From contig NZ_QXMH01000002.1 of the NCBI RefSeq assembly GCF_003568665.1, positions 434,001 through 498,000 on the forward strand: a DNA stretch of 64,000 bases. The letters are read 5' to 3'. This stretch comes from Chitinophaga alhagiae. GTDB lineage: Bacteria > Bacteroidota > Bacteroidia > Chitinophagales > Chitinophagaceae. Made by a program: the position numbers and the translations under genes. Under the pieces are notes generated by a model. That model was not told the DNA's origin. It saw only the letters and a program-made list of their open reading frames with translations, and did no database searches. Positions 27,101 through 34,909 of this stretch are shown piece by piece. Positions within the stretch are counted from its first letter, which is position 1. Each line of letters begins with the position of its first letter.

Positions 27101-27353
27101 CAACGCCCACATCAACTCCGGCTGGATCAGGGACAATGGCTACCTGCGCGTGAAAGCCATGCAACTAGGTTACACCGTACCTAAAAAAGTACTGGAGCGC
27201 GCCAAGATCCAGCAACTGAGAATATATGTTTCCGGCTCCAACCTCTTCACGTTTGACAAACTGAAGTACCTGGACCCTGAAATGCCGAACGTGAATAACG
27301 GATTTTATCCCCAGCAACGTATGATGGCCGCTGGTGTGAACCTTTCATTCTAA
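24153..27353 (+). CDS. SusC/RagA-family TonB-dependent receptor (no STN domain)
   Basis: A 1,066-residue outer-membrane receptor with a signal peptide ending at TYAQ, the carboxypeptidase-regulatory-like domain (VSGTVTDDKGGPLPGVTVQIKGTTQGTRSD), the plug (EVIIVGYGQQKRQNVVGSV ... ALAGRLPGLTTLQQSG ... APLIVIDGVPRSHM) and a barrel ending AAGVNLSF. Unlike the two receptors at 2.0-12.5 kb it lacks an STN domain, so it should not signal through FecR; control by the ROK repressor fits. It is followed 11 bp later by its susD. It imports the oligosaccharide that the locus targets, which is not identified. Confidence 0.95.
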   Translation: MEVLSAKKSMLRWMLCLAMLIAPTIFTYAQTGTVSGTVTDDKGGPLPGVTVQIKGTTQGTRSDVEGKFSIPLKTPSAVLIFSYLGFETKEITTGPAANLAIKLAESAKGLNEVIIVGYGQQKRQNVVGSVVQINADQLKQAPAMNITNALAGRLPGLTTLQQSGRPGADDASLRIRGVGTTGPNQAPLIVIDGVPRSHMSSLDPSEIETITLLKDAVSTAVYGLQGANGIILITTKRGKNQKPVVTYDGSVQLTQNTRFPKFLNGPDYMEWYNRGTDMDNDYNEQVGANLVPHIYSQQQIDDLRNGTNTNPLLGNTDWVGKLAGRNAFAQSHNVSVRGGTEKVKYFTSAGLFDQDGIIENTGFKRYNVRSNLDAQLNDIFSVSVNLALRQTNTRTPGISPDNTAYLNPWYQAVRMLPNLPEYAPNGLPVAYNSNAGWVNPIASVQQSGYQNSQSNIFQGNIAMKARIPWVKGLEVKLMAAYDKTGTENKSWLTPYSLMGRARDQITGDFVPLTTVPGITRTTLRQSYSQAWRKTFQPSISYNATFGDHEITALALYEFSQGNNNVFSTGASNFPLIDIHEIDFGGQDPLDVIKPTGNSSNDSRAGYVGRINYAYKGKYLVEVSNRYDASIFFHPDYRWQSFPAVGLGWIVSKESFFEGMRGTVDFLKLKGSMGKMGNDRISGGLYQYYQTYKLTDDPVMVIGGKPVSAIYTSAPPFPTITWETSTMTSVGFESLLLNGKLGVDFDWFYKVTEDILQGQGGLYPATIGGYYPANVNSGIVDNRGFDLQIRHNNTIGKLEYSLTGNFNWARNKIIRLDEVGSTPEWMRRVGKPMGTKFGFVADGFYQDWDEAANAPSPSAGVVAPGFFKYRDINGDGRITRAEDFAVIGRSNLPQIMYGLNIYLKYGSFDFSTLLQGAALSSVSLAGTYEGSSGTSGVDDNTPFTRTFYGYGNSPYFLVENAWRPDNPNAEFPRLSAYKAQLTAHNAHINSGWIRDNGYLRVKAMQLGYTVPKKVLERAKIQQLRIYVSGSNLFTFDKLKYLDPEMPNVNNGFYPQQRMMAAGVNLSF

Positions 27354-27364
27354 AAAGTACAACG

Positions 27365-29071
27365 ATGAGTAAAGCAACTTCAATTATAAAAAGATCAATA
27401 GTGCTCGCCGGCATCGTGGTGGCCGCACATGGTTGTAAGATAGATGTTACGCCAACAGACAAGTATACGGAAGAGGCCATTTTCAGGAACCCGGAAAACA
27501 TGGAACTGTATGTGGCCGGCCTGTATGCCGAGTTCCAGACCTTCAAGTTCGGGCAATTCCCCATTGGCTACAGCAATGCCACCGATGCGCTGACCGATAT
27601 TGAAAAATATACTTCCAGCGCTTCCGGCAACGGTACGGTAAACGTGCTGGCGGTAGATGCCGGCCGTGTAAATGCCGCCGGCCCCCAGCTGAATTACTGG
27701 AGCGCGGGCTATGCCCGCATCCGCCGCATCAATGAGTTCCTCTTCGGCTTGTACAAATACGCCAAGCTGTCTGATACAGAGAAGGAACTGTATGAAGCGG
27801 AAGCCCGTTTTGTACGTGGTTATACCTACTTCTGGCTGGTAAAGCTCCACGGCAGCGTGGTGCTGATGCCCGGCCTTGAGGAATACAATAATAACAGCCG
27901 CCAGCGGTCCAGCGAAGAAGATTGCTGGAAATACATAGCGGCGGATTTTGAGTACGCTGCTGAAAAGCTGTCCATCACACAAACCGCGTCCCGCACCGGC
28001 CGCGCTACCAAAGGCGCTGCCTATGGCATGCTGGCCCGCACCTGGTTGTACGCTGCTTCTATTGCGGAGTATGACCGGAAACAGTTTAACCAGGACCCGC
28101 TTACAGGCGTGAACGCCGCCAATGCAACGGCTTACTATGAAAAAGCCGCCGCCGCCGCTACAGAGGTGATCAAGCTGGGAGAAGAAGGTTATTATGGCCT
28201 GGAAACAAAATTTGCGGATGTTTTCCTGAAAAAAGACAGCAAAGAAGCCATTTTCAAGCTGGATTACATAGCGCCCCAGTTCACGCACCAGTATGACTTC
28301 GGCTTTACGCCTCCGGGCGATATTCCCGGCCAGGGCATGGTATACGGTGTGCCTACCGCGGAACTGGTGAACGAGTTCCAGATGGCAGACGGTTCCAAAT
28401 TCAGCTGGAGCAACCCGGCACAGGCCGCCGAGCCTTACAAAGACCGCGAGCCGCGTTTCTACGCTTCCATCCTGTATAACGGGGCTACGTGGAAAGGCCG
28501 CACCATTGATTCCAAAGAAGGTTCAGGCATAGAGAACTTTGCTGAATACGGGGTATCTACAGAACCTAAGCGTACAGTTACCGGCTATTACATCAAAAAA
28601 ATGTTGGATTCCACCAATATCAACTTTGTACAGAACAAGAGCGCACAAAGCTGGCTGGAACTGAGGTATGCGGAAATATTGCTGATTGCGGCAGAAGCCC
28701 GCGCCAAATCTAACAACATACCCGGCGCGCAGGATGCCCTGAACACCTTGCGTAAGGCACGCTACATGCCTGAAGATGCTCCGGCAGACGTGCCCAACCT
28801 CATGAAAGCCATTGAGCATGAACGTATAGTGGAGCTGGCTTTTGAAGGCCATCGCTACTGGGACCTGCGCCGCTGGCGCAAGGCGCATACTGTGCTGAAC
28901 GGCGTGCGTTTTACCGGCCACAAAATAGCGGCTGAAGGCGCCGGCTGGAAATACACCGTAGTATCTGCGGATAATGCTGACCGCCAGTTCACGCCGGCGC
29001 TGTATTATATACCCATCCCGCAAGACGAGATCATGAGGAACAGCGCCATCACCCAGATCCAGGGCTGGTAA
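27365..29071 (+). CDS. SusD/RagB-family surface glycan-binding lipoprotein
   Basis: A 568-residue SusD homologue, larger than the two other SusD proteins of the window (460 and 471). The lipid-carrying Cys is at 24 (IVVAAHGCKIDVTP). SusD blocks: RNPENMELYVAGLYAEFQTF, EAEARFVRGYTYFWLVKLHGSVVLMP, AEILLIAAEARAKSNNIPGAQDALNTLR, IEHERIVELAFEGHRYWDLRRWRKA, and LYYIPIPQDEIMRNSAITQIQGW at the end. It pairs with the preceding SusC and is followed by the DUF5018-like lipoprotein in the place where SusE/F-type glycan binders usually sit. Confidence 0.95.
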   Translation: MSKATSIIKRSIVLAGIVVAAHGCKIDVTPTDKYTEEAIFRNPENMELYVAGLYAEFQTFKFGQFPIGYSNATDALTDIEKYTSSASGNGTVNVLAVDAGRVNAAGPQLNYWSAGYARIRRINEFLFGLYKYAKLSDTEKELYEAEARFVRGYTYFWLVKLHGSVVLMPGLEEYNNNSRQRSSEEDCWKYIAADFEYAAEKLSITQTASRTGRATKGAAYGMLARTWLYAASIAEYDRKQFNQDPLTGVNAANATAYYEKAAAAATEVIKLGEEGYYGLETKFADVFLKKDSKEAIFKLDYIAPQFTHQYDFGFTPPGDIPGQGMVYGVPTAELVNEFQMADGSKFSWSNPAQAAEPYKDREPRFYASILYNGATWKGRTIDSKEGSGIENFAEYGVSTEPKRTVTGYYIKKMLDSTNINFVQNKSAQSWLELRYAEILLIAAEARAKSNNIPGAQDALNTLRKARYMPEDAPADVPNLMKAIEHERIVELAFEGHRYWDLRRWRKAHTVLNGVRFTGHKIAAEGAGWKYTVVSADNADRQFTPALYYIPIPQDEIMRNSAITQIQGW

Positions 29072-29110
29072 ACCTGTATTCACCAAAATCAGCAACAAAA
29101 ACATTAACGG

Positions 29111-30784
29111 ATGAAACGTAACTCATTTATCATATTATCCCTGGCAGCCGGCGCCTTTCTGGCCTCCTGCCGCAAAGCGGACGTGATCCAGCGTAACACG
29201 GCCAACCTCCTGAGCGATATCTTTGCCACCAATGACGGCAACGGGGGCAAACGCTTGTTCGAACCCAGGTACAGCAACGATACCATCTACTTCGACATTC
29301 CATATTTCTACCCGGAAGATTCTGATGATGAAACAGATCTCTCCCGCATCATTCTCCGCGGTACCATTCCGTCTGATGCCAAGCTGACGCCGGCCATTGG
29401 CGGTTTCACAGACCTCAACCAGCCCTTCCATTTCTCCGTGCTGTCCGGTACAGGTGAAAAAAAGGACTATGTGGTAATGGGCAAGAAAGTAGGGAATGTG
29501 ACCATTGAGAAGATCGCGGTTACCTTTACTGACGCAGACAATACCGAACAGGTAATAGACGGCGTGGTGCAGCCATCCGGCGAAGTGTTCTTCTACGTAA
29601 TGCCCGGCACCGTTATGAACGGTACAACGCTCACGTACGAGATCAACAAACACACCACCGCTTCCATAGCGCAGAACGCCGCCATAGACCTGGCGCAGCC
29701 GCAGTCTTTCACACTTACCGGGAAAGACGGCGTATCCAAAACCTACACCCTCAAAACCGCCGAGCCCGTGAAGCTGGACTACGGCTTCGGTATCAACCGC
29801 AAACTGTGGAGCAAAACCGATGCGGATATGGGCTTTACGGCCAATAATGAAGTGAGCCTGGCGGTAAGTGGAGATCACCTGGTGCTCACCCGCAGAACAT
29901 CGCCCTCCAAGTACAGCGTATACAACCGCTTTACAGGCGCATTTGTACGCGAGATGGTGAACCCCACCAACGGTGTTTCCTTCCAGATGATAAACGATAA
30001 CCAGGGCAACCTGCTGAGTGCTTCCTGGGCGCCGAAAAACGCCAAGTTCATCCTCTACAAATTCAGGAACGCGCTAGACGATGCCCCGGTGAAACTCATT
30101 GAGTGGACCAACAACAACCCCACCGGCAGCACCGCGGACGCCGGCGTGGGCAGAAGGGTGAACGTGTACGGAGACCTGAATGGGGACGCCGTGATCATGG
30201 CGCCTGCCGGTTTCACCAATGTCATTTATCGCTGGTACATCAGGGGCGGTGTGGCCGCCAGCCAAACGCCGGAAGTGATCAGCTATCCTTCCCTGGCCAA
30301 CGGCGCCACGCACCTCGGGTATTATGCGGAAGTGCAGCCCGTGTCTGCAGAAACCAATGCAGACTACTGGATCAACTACCAGCAAGATATTGCACTGGTG
30401 AACGGCTCCTCTCACCAGCGGGTGGCGGCGTTTACGAGCGATACGCGCATCTATGGCATCTTCCACATGCCTACCGCTTACGTAACGTTTAACAATGCTA
30501 CCTACCTGGCTATCCTCAAATATGTAAATACGTACAACCTGAACCAGGTACACATGTCCATATTTGACGTAACCAGCAGCTCAAAGATCAGTTTGCCTTT
30601 CACCGATCCCGCGTACGGCACTTTCAACGTGTTCAACTCCGAACAGATGACGGCGCCTAACAATGGCAACGGTACCGGCGATGTGGCCATTGGCTTCTCT
30701 GACAACAACGAGAGAATGCAGGTATACTATCTCCTCACCAACGGCGGTGTAAGGGCGCATGAATTTACCACTTACGCTCCGTAA
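29111..30784 (+). CDS. Surface lipoprotein, DUF5018-like, in the SusE/F position
   Basis: A 557-residue lipoprotein (signal MKRNSFIILSLAAGAFLASC, Cys20). The N-terminal part has two Ig-like DUF5018-type modules (about 55-130 and 130-215; IILRGTIPSDAKLTPAIGGFTDLNQPFHFSV and VDGVVQPSGEVFFYVMPG). The C-terminal half (about 220-557) has repeated beta-strand segments that look like a propeller (LWSKTDADMGFTANNEVSLAVSGDHLVL ... YSVYNRFTGAFVREM). No catalytic motif was seen. By position after susC-susD it probably binds the glycan at the cell surface. The domain call is from remembered family features and is moderate. Confidence 0.7.
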   Translation: MKRNSFIILSLAAGAFLASCRKADVIQRNTANLLSDIFATNDGNGGKRLFEPRYSNDTIYFDIPYFYPEDSDDETDLSRIILRGTIPSDAKLTPAIGGFTDLNQPFHFSVLSGTGEKKDYVVMGKKVGNVTIEKIAVTFTDADNTEQVIDGVVQPSGEVFFYVMPGTVMNGTTLTYEINKHTTASIAQNAAIDLAQPQSFTLTGKDGVSKTYTLKTAEPVKLDYGFGINRKLWSKTDADMGFTANNEVSLAVSGDHLVLTRRTSPSKYSVYNRFTGAFVREMVNPTNGVSFQMINDNQGNLLSASWAPKNAKFILYKFRNALDDAPVKLIEWTNNNPTGSTADAGVGRRVNVYGDLNGDAVIMAPAGFTNVIYRWYIRGGVAASQTPEVISYPSLANGATHLGYYAEVQPVSAETNADYWINYQQDIALVNGSSHQRVAAFTSDTRIYGIFHMPTAYVTFNNATYLAILKYVNTYNLNQVHMSIFDVTSSSKISLPFTDPAYGTFNVFNSEQMTAPNNGNGTGDVAIGFSDNNERMQVYYLLTNGGVRAHEFTTYAP

Positions 30785-30801
30785 CAAAACCCAGCATACA
30801 G

Positions 30802-32202
30802 ATGAAACGCAACATTCTTTCCATATGTGCCATACTGGCGGCTGTTATGACAGCTACCGTGGCCTGTAAAAAAGACACTGCACCAAAGCCGCCGGTTAAC
30901 CCCGGCGGCAATGATACCACGCCCACGCCGAAGCGCGATGTGATTGCCTGGGTAGACGCCCGGTCCAACGTGTTCGGCACTTACGGCCGCTTGAGCGATA
31001 CCGCCGAGCTGAAAAAAGTGCTGGACACCCTCAAACTGGTAGGGGTGAACGGCCTGGTGGTAGACGTGAAAGGCAGCAGCGGGTATACCATGTACCCCAG
31101 CAGCATTGCCAAACAGATCACCTCGCTGGATGGCAAGTCACTGCCCGCCAATGTGGATTATGCGGCGTACATGCTTAAAGAGGCCCGCGCACGGGGCTTC
31201 AAAGTGTACGCTTCCATTGTTACTATGGTGGAGGGAGACGGTGGCCGCAGAATAGGCACCATCTTCGATGACCCGAACATGGCGCAGTATGAGACCATTG
31301 TGTGCGACATCAACGGCAACCGCAAGAAGGTAACGGAAACCGGCCGCAACGCCTTTGTGAATCCCGCGCAGCCTGCCGTTCAGGAACGCGCGCTGAATAT
31401 CATCAAAGAGATTGCTACCAAATACGACTTTGACGGCCTGATACTGGACTATTGCCGGTATACGGACATTGACGCGGACTTCTCGGATTTCTCAAAGAAC
31501 GAGTTCATCAAGTACCTGGAAACGAACTTTGATGATGACAAGGCCAAAAGCATGAAATTCCCGCAGGATGTAGTAACCACCTGGCGGAGCAATGCAGGGC
31601 AAACACTGCCTGCTACCACTGGCAAGTACTACAACAAATGGCTCATGTACCGCTGCTCCGTTATCCAGCAGTTTTTCATCAAAGCGCGGGAAGCCGTGAA
31701 AACCGCCCGGCCGGGTATGAAGTTCGGTACTTATGTGGGCGCCTGGTACACCACCTACTATCAGGTGGGCGTAAACTGGGCCAGCAACGAGTATGATCCT
31801 TTCAACGACCAGGAAGTACGGTTTGACTGGGCCTATCCCAATTACGGCAAAACCGGTTACGGGGAACAACTGGACCTGTTGATGACCGGTAACTATTTCA
31901 CCCAGATACGCCTGGCAGACAACCCCGCCACCGCTCACCTCAAATACCACTGGTGGAGCGTGGAAGGTTCGCTGAACGGCGGTATGTACATCACCCGTAA
32001 CAAAATGCCGCTGTACGGCAGCATAGACATGGGGAATGTAGACTGGAAAGATACGGGAGAGATCACCAAGGCCATTCAATACATACTGGGCAAAGCCAGC
32101 GGCGGCATTATGCTGTTTGACGTGGTGCATGTGTACGCACCGCAGTACAACCGCCTCAAACAACCGCTGTGGGACGCTGTGAAGAACGGGTTAAAGAACT
32201 AA
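30802..32202 (+). CDS. GHL10-like TIM-barrel glycosidase, lipoprotein (copy 1)
   Basis: A 466-residue lipoprotein (MKRNILSICAILAAVMTATVAC, Cys22). It contains the N-terminal half of an alpha-amylase-clan barrel as in the GHL6/GHL10 group: VIAWVDARSNVFGTYGRLSDTAELKKVLD, VNGLVVDVKGSSGYTMYPS, GFKVYASIVTMVEGD and the strand-end motif FDGLILDYCRYTDIDADFSDFSK. An aspartate in GLILDY sits where the nucleophile of the related clan lies. These enzymes are predicted glycosidases with few tested members. It is followed 2 bp later by a second, clearly related gene, so the pair arose by tandem duplication. Confidence 0.8.
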   Translation: MKRNILSICAILAAVMTATVACKKDTAPKPPVNPGGNDTTPTPKRDVIAWVDARSNVFGTYGRLSDTAELKKVLDTLKLVGVNGLVVDVKGSSGYTMYPSSIAKQITSLDGKSLPANVDYAAYMLKEARARGFKVYASIVTMVEGDGGRRIGTIFDDPNMAQYETIVCDINGNRKKVTETGRNAFVNPAQPAVQERALNIIKEIATKYDFDGLILDYCRYTDIDADFSDFSKNEFIKYLETNFDDDKAKSMKFPQDVVTTWRSNAGQTLPATTGKYYNKWLMYRCSVIQQFFIKAREAVKTARPGMKFGTYVGAWYTTYYQVGVNWASNEYDPFNDQEVRFDWAYPNYGKTGYGEQLDLLMTGNYFTQIRLADNPATAHLKYHWWSVEGSLNGGMYITRNKMPLYGSIDMGNVDWKDTGEITKAIQYILGKASGGIMLFDVVHVYAPQYNRLKQPLWDAVKNGLKN

Positions 32203-32204
32203 GC

Positions 32205-33503
32205 ATGCATACAGTGAAAATGATAACGGGGCTCCTGCTGATGGCAGCCGGCTGGCAAACGGCCGCTGCCCAGCACCCCCGGAAAAACATCCTCTGGTTT
32301 GACGCTACGGCCAATTTCCAGCGCTTCGGGCAGAAAGATTCTATCGTCTATTACCTGCAACGCTCCAAAGACGCCGGTATTACAGATGTGGTGGTGGATG
32401 TAAAGCCCATCACCGGGGAAGTATTGTACCCCAGCCGCATTGCCCCGGTAATGACGGAGTGGGAGGGGAAGACCAGGGATGTAAGCTGGGACATGCTGGG
32501 TTACTTCCTGCAGGAAAGCCACCGTCTGGGCATGAAAGTACATGCCTCTGCCAATGTGTTCGTGGCAGGGCATAACTTTTTTGACCGCGGCGTGGTATAT
32601 GAGGATGCGTTCAAAAAAAGCTGGCAAACCATCAGCTACCTGCCGGAAACCGGCATGACGCCCATCACGCAGCAAAAGAAAAAATACTCCGCCATGCTTA
32701 ACCCCGCCAACCGGGAGGTACAGCGGTATGAGCTGTCTATTCTCAAAGAGCTGGTGGGCAAATACCCTCAGCTGGACGGGATCATCCTTGACAGGGTACG
32801 CTACGATGCGCTGGCAACAGACTTTTCAGCTGTTTCCCGCAAGGCCTTTGAGCGGCACCTGAAACGCAAGGTTGCCCGTTTTCCGGAAGATATCATGTCT
32901 TACAGTGGCAAACAGGTGGTGAAAGGCCCCCTGTTCAACCAGTGGATAGAATGGCGCGCCAAAGTAGTGCACGATTTTATTTACGAGGCCAGGGCCGCCA
33001 TTAAAAAGATCAACCCGGCCATCAGTTTCGGGGATTATACCGGCTCCTGGTACCCTACCTATTACGAACTGGGGGTGAACTGGGCCAGTAAGGAATATGA
33101 TCCCGCCACAGAATTTGCATGGGCTACGCCAGGTTATAAAAAGTACGCCTATGCGGAAGCGCTGGACCTTTTTACCACCGGCAACTATTACTTTGAAGTA
33201 GACAAGGCGGAGAAGAACAAGATAGATACGGCCAGCGTGAACCGCACGGAAGCCGCGCAAACCAGGGCGGCGGAAGAGTGGTACACGGTAGAAGGGTCTG
33301 CGGAGCTGGTAAACCGGCTCACGCTCGGCAAAATACCCGTATACGCGGGCCTGTATGTAGAACAATACAAAGGCCACCCAGGCCAGTTCGTGCGCGCCCT
33401 GAAGATGTGCCGCCAGAAGTCGGACGGGGCCATGGTCTTCGATATTGTGCATATTATTAATTATGGGTGGTGGCGTGAATTGAAGGAAGGATTAACGGAT
33501 TAA
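32205..33503 (+). CDS. GHL10-like TIM-barrel glycosidase, exported (copy 2)
   Basis: A 432-residue paralogue of the preceding gene. Shared blocks: KNILWFDATANFQRFGQKDSIVYYLQRSKD, VVVDVKPITGEVLYPSRIAPV, GMKVHASANVFVAG, LDGIILDRVRYDALATDFSAVSRKAF, and ISFGDYTGSWYPTYYELGVNWASKEYDP. The signal is of the Sec type ending near AAAQ, not a lipoprotein signal, so copy 1 would be membrane-anchored and copy 2 soluble. The open frame reaches back to 32169, but ATG 32205 is used because it follows the upstream stop and starts the signal peptide. The catalytic acid in GLILD/GIILD is kept in both. Confidence 0.8.
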   Translation: MHTVKMITGLLLMAAGWQTAAAQHPRKNILWFDATANFQRFGQKDSIVYYLQRSKDAGITDVVVDVKPITGEVLYPSRIAPVMTEWEGKTRDVSWDMLGYFLQESHRLGMKVHASANVFVAGHNFFDRGVVYEDAFKKSWQTISYLPETGMTPITQQKKKYSAMLNPANREVQRYELSILKELVGKYPQLDGIILDRVRYDALATDFSAVSRKAFERHLKRKVARFPEDIMSYSGKQVVKGPLFNQWIEWRAKVVHDFIYEARAAIKKINPAISFGDYTGSWYPTYYELGVNWASKEYDPATEFAWATPGYKKYAYAEALDLFTTGNYYFEVDKAEKNKIDTASVNRTEAAQTRAAEEWYTVEGSAELVNRLTLGKIPVYAGLYVEQYKGHPGQFVRALKMCRQKSDGAMVFDIVHIINYGWWRELKEGLTD

Positions 33504-33519
33504 AAGACAGGCATTACCC

Positions 33520-33541
33520 GGGGCCGGCAGCTGCCGGCCCC
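33520..33541. repeat. Perfect 22-bp GC-rich palindrome between operon genes
   Basis: Arms GGGGCCGGCAG and CTGCCGGCCCC meet with no spacer. On the + strand it is followed by TTATTAAAA, not a clean T-run; on the - strand by TTTTTTTT. It may act as a weak terminator or 3'-end stabiliser that lowers expression of the genes after 33556. Confidence 0.55.
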
Positions 33542-33555
33542 TTATTAAAAAAAAC

Positions 33556-34899
33556 ATGAACCGTAGTAACAGTCTGGATGCGCTTCGCGGCTTTGCCATA
33601 TTGGCCATGGTGCTTTCTAGCAGCATTGCTTTCGGCATTTTACCTGACTGGATGTACCACGCGCAAACACCGCCGCCGTACCACAAATTCAACCCGGAAC
33701 TGCCGGGCATTACATGGGTAGACCTGGTGTTCCCCTTCTTCCTTTTCAGCATGGGGGCGGCCATTCCGCTGGCGCTGCAAAGGAAAATACGGGAGAAAGC
33801 CCCGGCTGCCCGGTTGCTCTGGCAGGTGGCACAACGGTTTGCGCTGCTCATCTTTTTTGCCATCTTCACCCTGCATGCCAGGGCGTGGGTACAGGCCAAA
33901 CCGGCCGGTGTGCAAGAGTACCTGGTGTCCATCGGCTGTTTTGTATTGCTGTGTTGCATGTTTATCAGGATGAAGGCGCGCTGGCCTAAAATAGCCGCTT
34001 TTGCATTGGGCGCCGGGTTTCTTTTTTACCAGCGGGTGGATGTATATCAAAGTGATGTAATCATCATTGTATTGGCCAACATGGCCTTTTTTGGCACCAT
34101 TATCTGGTACCTGACCCGCAACAAATCGTTGTGGCGCATAGGTGTGCTGCCGTTGGTGGCCGCTGTGTTCATGGCCGGGCAAACGCCGGGCACCTGGGCG
34201 GAGGCGGTATACAACTGGTCTCCCCTGCCGTGGATGTACAAGTTCTACTATCTCAAATACCTGTTTATCATCATTCCCGGTACCTTTGCCGGAGAATGGC
34301 TGCAGCAGCCGGTTGCCGCCCCTGCCGCAACAGACAGGCGCAACTGGCTGTTCATAGCGGCCGGCACCTTGGCACTGGTGCTGATCAACGTAATTTGTTT
34401 ATTCAACCGGCAGGTGGTGCTGAACCTGGTGCTGTCGGCCGGGGCAGGCGCCGCCATGCTGGTGCTGTGCGGCAGAATGAAAGTAGCCGTACTACCCTGG
34501 AAAAATTATCTGCAGGCCGGTTTATACCTGCTTTGGCTGGGCCTTTTCTTTGATGCCGCGGAAGGTGGTATCAAAAAGGACCCTTCCAACTATAGTTATT
34601 ATTTTGTAACAGGGGGCCTTGCCTTTCTGGTGATACTGGGTTTTTGCGTGCTGGAATATTACGGGTATGCCGCCCGCATCATCGGCTTCTTTGCTAAAAA
34701 CGGCAGAAACCCCATGGTGGCGTATGTGGCTGGTAACCTGTTGCTGTTGCCCGTGCTGCACCTTACCGGCGCCATCAAACTATTCAGCGCCATGGAAAAA
34801 GACGTATGGCCGGGTGTGTTGAGAGGGTTGTTGTTTACGGGTATTGTATCCCTGATCACTATATTTTTTGTGAACAGGAAATGGTTTTGGAAAACATAA
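33556..34899 (+). CDS. DUF5009 / HGSNAT-like polytopic membrane protein
   Basis: A 447-residue inner-membrane protein with about 11-12 hydrophobic segments. The start NRSNSLDALRGFAILAMVLSS and the following PGITWVDLVFPFFLFSMGAAIPLAL are typical of DUF5009 and of the bacterial relatives of heparan-alpha-glucosaminide N-acetyltransferase. A late motif GFFAKNGRNPMVAYVAGNLLLLP also fits. Such proteins may move acyl groups across the membrane to amino sugars, or in the N-acetylglucosamine context move or modify sugars. Its place next to a symporter and an AGE epimerase suggests N-acylated amino sugars as the substrate class (inference). Confidence 0.8.
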   Translation: MNRSNSLDALRGFAILAMVLSSSIAFGILPDWMYHAQTPPPYHKFNPELPGITWVDLVFPFFLFSMGAAIPLALQRKIREKAPAARLLWQVAQRFALLIFFAIFTLHARAWVQAKPAGVQEYLVSIGCFVLLCCMFIRMKARWPKIAAFALGAGFLFYQRVDVYQSDVIIIVLANMAFFGTIIWYLTRNKSLWRIGVLPLVAAVFMAGQTPGTWAEAVYNWSPLPWMYKFYYLKYLFIIIPGTFAGEWLQQPVAAPAATDRRNWLFIAAGTLALVLINVICLFNRQVVLNLVLSAGAGAAMLVLCGRMKVAVLPWKNYLQAGLYLLWLGLFFDAAEGGIKKDPSNYSYYFVTGGLAFLVILGFCVLEYYGYAARIIGFFAKNGRNPMVAYVAGNLLLLPVLHLTGAIKLFSAMEKDVWPGVLRGLLFTGIVSLITIFFVNRKWFWKT

Positions 34900-34909
34900 A
34901 AAAATATAA

